A stretch of DNA of 11,986 nt, taken from positions 1 through 11,986 of the forward strand of contig JBKJTP010000263.1 in NCBI GenBank assembly GCA_046590195.1. Reading direction: 5' to 3'. Under the pieces are notes generated by a model that made no database searches, was not told the DNA's origin, and was given only the letters and a program-made list of their open reading frames with translations. Made by a program: the position numbers and the translations under genes. Numbering within the stretch: the first letter of the stretch is position 1; every line of letters starts with the position of its first letter. Origin of the DNA: JBKJTP01 sp046590195. GTDB taxonomy: Bacteria > Bacteroidota > Ignavibacteria > Palsa-1295. Of this stretch, positions 6,651 through 11,986 are shown one piece after another.

Positions 6651-8993
6651 ATGTCGAAGACGGCAGTACGCAATTCTCCCGCAGCTAAAGCAAAGACCTC
6701 GCTCGATCGAGCAAAGGTCAGTGCACCAGCGCGCGATCTACCTAAGCTCAATATTTGGATCGTGCTCGGCATCTTCGTCGCGCTCGATCTGATCTTTCAT
6801 TGGGGCTTGATCTTTGGCGACAAGTTCTTGTGGGAAGATTTCGTCGAGCAGGAATTCCCATTCCGCAATCTCGCAGCAAGCTCGCTTGCCAATGGCGTGA
6901 TCCCGCATTGGAATCCATACATCTTCGGCGGCATGCCTTTCATCGCTGATATTCAGGTCGGCTTTTGGTACCCGACCAATCTCTTGCAAGCGCTCTTTGT
7001 AAGCGGAGGCTACCTCGCATCAGGTACGATGCAGTTCTTCATTCTGATCCACTATGCGCTCGCTGGATTCGGGATGTTCTTGCTTACCAAGAGGCTCTTC
7101 AAGGTTGACGATTGGTCCGCACTGCTAGCAGGTATCAGCTATATGTTCTGCGGCTTCATTGTGGCGCAGGCGATCCATCAGATGATCGTCTACCACATGG
7201 CGCTCTTCCCGATGGTCGCGTATCTCTTCTTTCGAGGATTCAACTCGTGGAAGTACGCGGTCGCTGCAGGATTGCTCCTCGGCATCATGTATCTCGCCGG
7301 ACACCCGCAATCAACACTCTTCTTCACATTCTTTCTCGGTGTTGCAGCGATATACGAGATCGTGACACGCGCGATGGGCAAGCGCGATGATGGAGAGAAG
7401 CTGGACGTAAGTGTGGTGCTACGTGCTGCGATCCCCATTGTCCTGGCGCTTGGCGTATTTGCGATCCAGTTCATGCCGTCACAGGAGCTGGCTGATCTGT
7501 CGCGTCGTGATGTCATCACGTATGAGAAGTCGGTTGAAGGCTCGCTGAGCTACGGTCATTTGCTGACGTTCGTCATGCCGCGACTTTTTGGCGTCACCGA
7601 CGCAGCACAAGCAGCGAAGGTGCCCTATTGGAATGGCGCTTATTATCTCTCATGGGAGACCGCGCTCTACATCGGTGTGCTGCCGCTCTTCTTCGCATTG
7701 ATTGGTGCAGCATTTGGCTGGAAGCGAAAGTATGTGCCGCTCTTTGCCGGCATGGGGCTCTTCGCCGTTCTCTTCGCACTTGGCGACAATTTCTTCCTCT
7801 ACAAGATATTCTTCAACTTCCCGCTCTTCGATCGCTTCCGTACGCCAGCGCGCATGGTGATGGTCTCGTCGTTCGCATTCGCGGCGCTGAGCGCCATTGG
7901 TATGCACAAGGCGCTGCACTCCAACTTAAGAGAGAAGCGAGGCTTGCTACTCGGCGCAGGCGGATTGCTCGTAGGAATGTGGTTGCTCGCAGTGCTTGGT
8001 GTGTTCAAGGCTGGCAGCTTCTTGCCAGGCATTTCACCAGATGCCAATCAATCGATCAGTTGGGCTACGACGTCTGCGGCGCTGCCGGTCATCGCGCTCA
8101 TCGGTGTGATGTTCCTGCTAGTCGCTGGTCGCTTCAAGGGATTCGTTGTTGCATTAGCTGTGCTCGCAGTGACTTCGATCGAGCTCTTCACCTATGGCCA
8201 GGGATTGAACGAGAGTTCTAGTTCGCCTGAGCAGCAGTATGCCACTCAGCCTGAACTGATCAAGATGCTGAAGGAAGATCAAGCGCAGGACATCTCACGT
8301 GCGAGAACACGGTTGGGGAACACGATGCTGGTCAAGCGCAATCAAGGCGCTTATGATAAACTCCAATTGATCGAAGGCTATAACCCGCTCGTGCTTCAGC
8401 GTGTATCACCTGAGACTGCTAATCCTGAAACGCAGGCAGATCTTATGAACATGAAGTGGTCGATCATGCCAGCCGCGGCAGGTCAGCAGGCCGACTTCCA
8501 GCCACGCTACTCGCTCATCACGCGAGCGAAGATGTATTACAAAGCTGAAGTACGTCCCGATGAGCAAGCGAAAGCGCTGCTGAAGAACGATGCTTCGTTC
8601 GATTACCGCAACACGATCTTGCTCGAGGAGCAACCAACGATCGTGCTTGGTGCAGAAGACCCAGCGCCGAAGCTAGCCATTCCGTCCTATGGCACTGATG
8701 CTATCACGATCGACGTAACGACCGCCGAGAACGGAATGCTGTTCCTTTCAGAGGTCTATTACCCGGCATGGAAAGCGTACGTTGATGGTAAGCCAGCCAA
8801 GATCTATCGTGCATTCACAACGCTTCGCGCCATTGAAGTGCCGAAGGGGACGCATAAGGTTGAACTGCGCTATGAGTCCGATGCATTCGCAACGGGCAGC
8901 ATGGTCACGATCGCATCGCTGCTGCTTGGGCTTGGTGCACTAGGCTATTTTAGCTTTAGAAAAGAAAAGTCCTCCCCGACAGATGTAACATAG
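6651..8993 (+). CDS. YfhO-family GT-C membrane protein
   Basis: A 780-residue multi-pass membrane protein of the YfhO family, whose Gram-positive members are linked to glycosylation of teichoic acids and whose fold is GT-C. A charged N-terminus of about 35 residues leads into the first helix. The signature W-E-D-F-V-E-Q-E-F-P-F-R (61-72), then I-P-H-W-N-P-Y-I-F-G-G-M-P-F and A-D-I-Q (84-102), carries the conserved acidic residues (E62, D63, D100) expected at a catalytic loop. Many membrane segments follow, then a periplasmic portion with S-E-V-Y-Y-P-A-W-K-A-Y-V-D-G-K-P (about 701-716), the family's C-terminal beta domain, and a last helix near 746-768. It follows the GT2 gene by 81 bases that hold no visible gene. 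Its stop codon lies inside the 9-base repeat array at 8989. Exact sugar and acceptor cannot be read from sequence. Confidence 0.88.
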   Translation: MSKTAVRNSPAAKAKTSLDRAKVSAPARDLPKLNIWIVLGIFVALDLIFHWGLIFGDKFLWEDFVEQEFPFRNLAASSLANGVIPHWNPYIFGGMPFIADIQVGFWYPTNLLQALFVSGGYLASGTMQFFILIHYALAGFGMFLLTKRLFKVDDWSALLAGISYMFCGFIVAQAIHQMIVYHMALFPMVAYLFFRGFNSWKYAVAAGLLLGIMYLAGHPQSTLFFTFFLGVAAIYEIVTRAMGKRDDGEKLDVSVVLRAAIPIVLALGVFAIQFMPSQELADLSRRDVITYEKSVEGSLSYGHLLTFVMPRLFGVTDAAQAAKVPYWNGAYYLSWETALYIGVLPLFFALIGAAFGWKRKYVPLFAGMGLFAVLFALGDNFFLYKIFFNFPLFDRFRTPARMVMVSSFAFAALSAIGMHKALHSNLREKRGLLLGAGGLLVGMWLLAVLGVFKAGSFLPGISPDANQSISWATTSAALPVIALIGVMFLLVAGRFKGFVVALAVLAVTSIELFTYGQGLNESSSSPEQQYATQPELIKMLKEDQAQDISRARTRLGNTMLVKRNQGAYDKLQLIEGYNPLVLQRVSPETANPETQADLMNMKWSIMPAAAGQQADFQPRYSLITRAKMYYKAEVRPDEQAKALLKNDASFDYRNTILLEEQPTIVLGAEDPAPKLAIPSYGTDAITIDVTTAENGMLFLSEVYYPAWKAYVDGKPAKIYRAFTTLRAIEVPKGTHKVELRYESDAFATGSMVTIASLLLGLGALGYFSFRKEKSSPTDVT

Positions 8994-9028
8994 GACCTAC
9001 AAGTCCTATAGGACGTATAGGTCCTATT
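8989..9028 (+). repeat. 9-base tandem module array, site A
   Basis: Four 9-base units stand in register: CATAGGACC (8989-8997), TACAAGTCC (8998-9006), TATAGGACG (9007-9015) and TATAGGTCC (9016-9024), ending with TATT. Because each unit is partly self-complementary the array also forms palindromes: GTCCTATAGGAC (9003-9014) is perfect, and TAGGACCTA (8991-8999) pairs with TAGGTCCTA (9018-9026). The yfhO stop TAG (8991-8993) is part of the first unit. The array lies 23 bases before the TTG start of the GT9 gene. It could act as a terminator hairpin, a protein-binding array or a dispersed repeat. Confidence 0.75.
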
Positions 9029-9050
9029 CACACACGCCGCGCTTCAGACT

Positions 9051-10157
9051 TTGCCTGAAAAGATTCTCATCATCGCACTTCCCGGCATCGGTGACGCGCT
9101 CCTCGCGACACCGATGATCGAGCTATTGCGCAAAGCGAAGCCGAATGCGGAGATCCATGCGCTCGTGATGTTTGCGGCGACGCGTGAGATGCTGGATCAT
9201 GATCCATTCATTGATCATGTGCATTTCTACGACTTTGTCAACGGCGACAAACGAGGCGCGCTCTCGAAAGTGATTGAGCTTCGTAAGATGAAGTTTGATG
9301 TTTCGATCAACATCTATCCGCAGAACCGTCGAGAGTATAATGGTATCGCCTTCACGATCGGTGCCAAGAAGCGTATCGCCATGCGATATCTCAGACGTGA
9401 TAGACAGAACGCGTCATGGCTCAATACCAATGTCGTATTCGAAGACGATCGCTATCATTGCGTCGAAGAGAATATCCGCTTGCTCGAACCGCTTGGTATC
9501 ACTACAGAGCTCAACGAGTCATCGCTGCCGGCATTGCGATTGACCCTCGATGAGAAGCATCTCGTGTTCGGTCGTCAGTGGTACGCTGAGCAACAGCTCG
9601 ATGAGAAGAAGGTGATCATCGGTATGCACGCTGGCACCGCGCTTTTCAAGAATCACATCCGCAGACGTTGGGCACCGGAGAAATATGCAGCGCTCGCAAA
9701 GCGACTCGTGAGTGAGATGAATGCTGAGGTCCTGCTCTTTGGCGGGCCTGATGATGTCTCAGCGAACGAGATCATCTTGCGCGATGCAGGCGATGATGTG
9801 ATCTTCGTGAAGACGAAGAACTTGCTCGATTCCGTTGCAGTGATGAAGGGATGTCACTACTTCGTCTCCAACGATTCATCGCTCATGCACATCGCGGGAG
9901 CGCTTGAACTCCCGACCGTTGCGATCTTTGGCCCAACGAACGAGACGTATGTTCATCCCTGGAAGACGCGCTACGAGATCGTGCAAACAGGCATCGAATG
10001 CCGCCCGTGTTTCATCTATTCGCCAAAGCCGCTGACCTGTTACCGCGTTGACCCGGCCGAGCACTTCATGTGTGTGCGTGATATCGAGGTTGAGGATGTG
10101 CTTTCAGCGATCGATCGACTCGTGCGCGGAGAGGTGAGCCTGCCGATCCTCCCTTAG
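9051..10157 (+). CDS. GT9 heptosyltransferase-like glycosyltransferase
   Basis: A 368-residue soluble GT-B enzyme of family 9, related to the ADP-heptose:LPS heptosyltransferases (WaaC, WaaF) that build the lipopolysaccharide inner core at the cytoplasmic face of the inner membrane. The N-terminal domain opens with I-L-I-I-A-L-P-G-I-G-D-A-L-L-A-T-P (5-21); D15 matches the proposed catalytic acid. The C-terminal nucleotide-binding domain has L-L-F-G-G-P-D-D and N274-D-S-S-L-M-H280-I-A-G-A-L, then V-A-I-F-G-P-T-N. The usual D-S/T-G-x-x-H pattern has serine instead of glycine, a minor variation. A cysteine-rich tail (C-R-P-C, then two later cysteines) is common in this group. The start is TTG at 9051, directly before the first strand, with no in-frame ATG nearby. 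The donor could be ADP-heptose or another sugar. It ends tail to tail with the hemoglobin gene. Confidence 0.9.
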   Translation: MPEKILIIALPGIGDALLATPMIELLRKAKPNAEIHALVMFAATREMLDHDPFIDHVHFYDFVNGDKRGALSKVIELRKMKFDVSINIYPQNRREYNGIAFTIGAKKRIAMRYLRRDRQNASWLNTNVVFEDDRYHCVEENIRLLEPLGITTELNESSLPALRLTLDEKHLVFGRQWYAEQQLDEKKVIIGMHAGTALFKNHIRRRWAPEKYAALAKRLVSEMNAEVLLFGGPDDVSANEIILRDAGDDVIFVKTKNLLDSVAVMKGCHYFVSNDSSLMHIAGALELPTVAIFGPTNETYVHPWKTRYEIVQTGIECRPCFIYSPKPLTCYRVDPAEHFMCVRDIEVEDVLSAIDRLVRGEVSLPILP

Positions 10158-10564
10158 GCGCTCGGATCGCGCCCCACGATCGGCAGCATCTCAGGCGCTA
10201 GCCCCAAACGCGACATAAAGATCGACGCAAGATCCTGGGCGCGTGTCTTTGCAAGCTCAGCTTTCTCACCAACGAAGAGCGAATCGACTGTCTCGGTGAA
10301 TAGCTTCAGCCACCGATCATAGTGCACCTTCTTCGCAGGCAGCAAGGCATGCGGAGGGAAAGGCCGACCCTTGTAGCTGTATTCCCCCAGCAAGATGGAC
10401 GACCAGAAGGTATACATCTTCGGCAGATGGGCTGCCCAATCCACCTTCGCGAAATCGTTGAAGACAGGGGATAGGAGAGGGTCCTGGTTGACCCTTGCGT
10501 AGAATTGATCTACCAGATTCTGGACGTCTTCTCTAGATAATATCTCCGGTTTTATCTGGCTCAT
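10154..10564 (-). CDS. Group III truncated hemoglobin
   Basis: A 136-residue globin of the TrHb III (P) class, close in pattern to Campylobacter jejuni Ctb. Aligning by eye places the heme residues at Y22 (B10, in Q-F-Y), H46 (E7, in W-A-A-H), H72 (proximal F8, in P-F-P-P-H) and W85 (G8, in R-W-L-K-L-F), the full class III distal set. W-x-x-H-L-P-K-M-Y-x-F-W and the L-L-G-E-Y-S-Y-K-G-R-P segment support the class. Such proteins bind oxygen and NO and may help with nitrosative stress or low oxygen. The ATG reads off the minus strand at 10564-10562, next to a 9-base repeat array. The gene is divergent from an Rrf2 regulator 164 bases away, so control by that regulator is a reasonable inference. 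Its stop overlaps the GT9 stop by four bases. Confidence 0.95.
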   Translation of the reverse strand: MSQIKPEILSREDVQNLVDQFYARVNQDPLLSPVFNDFAKVDWAAHLPKMYTFWSSILLGEYSYKGRPFPPHALLPAKKVHYDRWLKLFTETVDSLFVGEKAELAKTRAQDLASIFMSRLGLAPEMLPIVGRDPSA

Positions 10565-10593
10565 ATAGGTTGTATAGGCCTTATAAGACCTAT
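10564..10593. repeat. 9-base tandem module array, site B
   Basis: Three units are in register, TATAGGTTG (10564-10572), TATAGGCCT (10573-10581) and TATAAGACC (10582-10590), followed by TAT. ATAGGT (10565-10570) pairs with ACCTAT (10588-10593) and the inner TATAGG can pair with the TTATA arm, making a near-palindrome. It occupies the 5' leader of the hemoglobin gene, starting at the first base of its start codon, so it could hold an operator or a leader hairpin. It shares the module with sites at 8989 and 11120. Confidence 0.7.
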
Positions 10594-10601
10594 CGGCGCT
10601 A

Positions 10602-10613
10602 TGGGAATTCCCA
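10602..10613. promoter_or_regulatory. Perfect 12-base palindrome, candidate operator
   Basis: TGGGAATTCCCA is fully self-complementary and lies between the divergent hemoglobin and Rrf2 genes, 38 bases before the hemoglobin start codon. It sits where transcription would begin from the candidate minus-strand promoter at 10616-10644, a normal place for a repressor. The likeliest ligand is the adjacent Rrf2 protein, but the sequence is not a textbook IscR or NsrR site. Confidence 0.35.
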
Positions 10614-10615
10614 CC

Positions 10616-10644
10616 TTAGTATTTCTGTTAAACCCTTGCTACAA
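10616..10644 (-). promoter_or_regulatory. Weak candidate promoter for the hemoglobin gene
   Basis: On the minus strand TTGTAG (10644-10639) and TACTAA (10621-10616) are separated by 17 bases, correct spacing for a sigma-70 type promoter but only about half-matching at each hexamer. Bacteroidota often use other promoter consensus sequences, so this is tentative; its placement over a palindrome is the main support. Confidence 0.2.
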
Positions 10645-10649
10645 AGAAC

Positions 10650-10676
10650 AGGCTCAAACGACGAGCCTTTTATTTG
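10650..10676 (+). terminator. Intrinsic-terminator-like hairpin facing +
   Basis: AGGCTC (10650-10655) pairs with GAGCCT (10663-10668) around a seven-base loop and is followed by TTTATTTG, a T-rich tail on the + strand. No + strand gene ends nearby: the closest upstream is the GT9 gene, which stops about 490 bases earlier. It could end an antisense 3' extension from GT9 across the hemoglobin gene, or act as an attenuator in a leader of the downstream regulator. The six-base stem is short. Confidence 0.45.
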
Positions 10677-10728
10677 AAGCAGAAGTAGGACTAATTCGGT
10701 CCGGTTTTTCTTACGGTCACGGGATTCC

Positions 10729-11124
10729 TTGTTACGGCTATCTAAGAAAGTAGAATACGGGCTGATGGCGCTGCAATTCCTTGCGAAGCGAGGATCGGTG
10801 GCGACTGTCCGCGAGATCGCCGACGAGTACGAGATCAGCCAGGATCTACTGGCCAAGATCATGCAGGACCTGAAGAAAGCGGGTGTGATCGATTCGTATC
10901 AGGGAGTTCGCGGCGGCTACGGCCTGATGCTCGCTCCGCAATCGATCTCGCTGAATCGAGTAGTGAGCGCCCTCGAAGAAGATAACACGCTCACAGAATG
11001 TATGTCGTCAGCTAACGATGGCTGTTCGAGAGAAGGGACCTGCACGATACGAGGTCCGCTTCACAAACTGCAGCAAACGCTGCATCAGGCGATGGACACG
11101 GTCACGATCGCACAACTTTTATAG
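10729..11124 (+). CDS. Rrf2-family (IscR-like) transcriptional regulator
   Basis: A 131-residue winged-helix regulator beginning L-R-L-S-K-K-V-E-Y-G, the standard Rrf2 start. The helix-turn-helix covers about 25-50 (V-R-E-I-A, then I-S-Q-D-L-L-A-K-I-M), followed by the wing G-V-R-G-G-Y-G-L. Three cysteines, C91, C99 and C105, match the ligands of the [2Fe-2S] cluster in IscR and NsrR, though the first gap is seven residues instead of five and the histidine of E. coli IscR is replaced by arginine (R108). The start is TTG at 10729; the family start motif follows at once. The iscS gene begins 14 bases after the stop, so the two likely share a transcript, and a hemoglobin gene diverges upstream. 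A role in sensing iron-sulfur status or NO is inferred. A GGAC/GTCC dyad (10688-10702) lies upstream of the start. Confidence 0.93.
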   Translation: MLRLSKKVEYGLMALQFLAKRGSVATVREIADEYEISQDLLAKIMQDLKKAGVIDSYQGVRGGYGLMLAPQSISLNRVVSALEEDNTLTECMSSANDGCSREGTCTIRGPLHKLQQTLHQAMDTVTIAQLL

Positions 11125-11136
11125 GACTATAGGATA
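11120..11136 (+). repeat. TATAGGA direct repeat and ribosome site, site C
   Basis: TATAGGA occurs at 11120-11126 and 11128-11134, an eight-base period close to that of the modules at 8989 and 10564. The first copy contains the stop TAG of the regulator (11122-11124). AGGA in the second copy (11131-11134) lies four bases before the iscS ATG and serves as its ribosome site, which may explain the motif here without further function. Confidence 0.45.
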
Positions 11137-11138
11137 CG

Positions 11139-11986
11139 ATGGTTAAGCTTCCGATCTATTTAGATAATAACGCAACAACGCAGATGGACCCAAGGGTCTT
11201 CGATGCGATGCGTCCGTATTTTGTTGAGATCTTCGGCAATGCCGCAAGCCGCAATCACGATTTCGGCTGGAAGGCCGAAGAGGCTGTCGACTATGGCCGT
11301 CAGGCGATCGCAACTGCGATCAATGCTGACGAGAAAGAGATCGTCTTCACGAGCGGTGCGACAGAATCCGATAACCTTGCAATAAAGGGAATCGCGGAGA
11401 TGTATGCGTCGAAGGGCGATCACATCATCACAGCGACAACCGAGCACAAGGCTGTTCTTGATTGCTGCAAAGCGTTAGAGCGCAAGGGACATAGGGTCAC
11501 GTATCTTCAGGTGAATCCTGAAGGCTTTGTCGATGTCGATCAATTGCGCGAGTCGATCACGGACAAGACCGTGCTCGTCTCGATCATGCATGCGAACAAC
11601 GAGATCGGTGTGATCCAGGATCTCAAGTCCATCGGTGCGGTCTGCCGCGAGAAGGGCGTGCTCTTTCACACAGATGCAACGCAGGCACTTGGAAAGATCC
11701 CGTTCGATGTGCAGGCGCTGAACGTTGATCTCGCGTCGTTCTCTGCGCACAAGATGTACGGACCAAAGGGCGTCGGTGCTCTTTATGTCCGCAAGAAGAA
11801 CCCGCGCGTCAAGCTGACAGCCCAAATGGATGGCGGCGGACACGAGCGCAACATGCGCTCAGGCACGCTGAACGTCCCCGGCATCATGGGATTCGGTAAG
11901 GCAACAGAGTTGGCACTCCAGGATATGGAGTCAGATACGAAGCGCATGATGCCGGGGACGTTCAGCGTGCCTGAGCGCATGTTGCG
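11139..11986 (+). CDS. iscS: Cysteine desulfurase IscS/NifS, 3'-truncated
   Basis: A PLP-dependent aminotransferase-fold enzyme that takes sulfur from cysteine as a persulfide for iron-sulfur cluster assembly. It starts at ATG 11139 with L-P-I-Y-L-D-N-N-A-T-T. Visible active-site parts are T-S-G-A-T-E-S-D-N, T-T-E-H103-K-A (histidine over the PLP ring), H-A-N-N-E-I-G, H-T-D-A-T-Q and the PLP lysine in S-A-H-K205-M-Y-G, nearly the E. coli numbering. R-S-G-T-L-N-V-P-G-I closes the large domain. The window ends before the active-site cysteine loop, so IscS and NifS types cannot be separated. The last 14 codons (from about 11945) are not authentic; they derive from an inverted copy of 11847-11888. 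Adjacent to an IscR-like gene, it is probably under that regulator's control. Confidence 0.93.
   Translation, partial: MVKLPIYLDNNATTQMDPRVFDAMRPYFVEIFGNAASRNHDFGWKAEEAVDYGRQAIATAINADEKEIVFTSGATESDNLAIKGIAEMYASKGDHIITATTEHKAVLDCCKALERKGHRVTYLQVNPEGFVDVDQLRESITDKTVLVSIMHANNEIGVIQDLKSIGAVCREKGVLFHTDATQALGKIPFDVQALNVDLASFSAHKMYGPKGVGALYVRKKNPRVKLTAQMDGGGHERNMRSGTLNVPGIMGFGKATELALQDMESDTKRMMPGTFSVPERML
11847..11986. other. Perfect 42-base inverted repeat, probable chimera at right end
   Basis: Bases 11945-11986 are the exact reverse complement of 11847-11888, with 56 bases between. The first arm encodes conserved desulfurase sequence (R-N-M-R-S-G-T-L-N-V-P-G-I-M). The second arm, read in the gene frame, gives M-P-G-T-F-S-V-P-E-R-M-L, unlike the family, and runs exactly to the last base. 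This is best explained as a fold-back read or assembly error. Confidence 0.85.

Overview
The window looks like a short metagenomic contig of about 12 kb from a bacterium of the Bacteroidota/Chlorobi (FCB) side of the tree. The evidence is a type I signal peptidase carrying the long insertion usual in Bacteroidota, a DUF2723 (GT117) membrane glycosyltransferase with all of its hallmark motifs, a YfhO-type GT-C protein, weak Shine-Dalgarno signals and many GTG or TTG starts. I cannot name the genus; lineages such as Kapaibacteria or Ignavibacteria are possible but unproven. Both outer genes are cut. Both extreme ends (about 19 bases on the left, 42 on the right) look like fold-back chimeras and should not be trusted.

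Layout. The left part (1-2457) holds the 3' part of lepB, then a small GIY-YIG nuclease gene bracketed by two inverted copies of a palindromic repeat (ends CCTGTCATTGCGAGGAG and CGACGAAGCAATCCCCC), then hemW, whose start lies at the edge of the right repeat. A gene-free stretch with an inverted repeat follows (2458-2768). The middle part (2769-10157) is an envelope-glycan block on the + strand: DUF2723 GT-C protein with a C-terminal TPR-like tail, a polyprenyl-phosphate sugar synthase of the Alg5/DPM1 type (GT2), a YfhO-family GT-C protein and a GT9 heptosyltransferase-like enzyme. The GT2 enzyme probably charges a lipid carrier with a sugar that the GT-C proteins then use on the far side of the inner membrane; that link is inference from adjacency and family.

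The right part (10154-11986) is a redox/iron-sulfur group: a group III truncated hemoglobin on the minus strand, a divergent Rrf2/IscR-type regulator with three cysteines, and a cysteine desulfurase (iscS), 14 bases after the regulator and cut by the window end. The hemoglobin stop overlaps the GT9 stop tail to tail.

Points most worth following: (1) the GIY-YIG gene between inverted hairpin repeats, a candidate nuclease-and-target-repeat unit; (2) a 9-base tandem module (about TATAGGNCC) at three intergenic sites; (3) fold-back artefacts at both ends, where the antisense of the first 18 bases restores the canonical signal peptidase RIPTGS motif; (4) the regulatory region between hemoglobin and regulator, with a palindrome over a candidate promoter and a terminator-like hairpin pointing to a possible antisense transcript.
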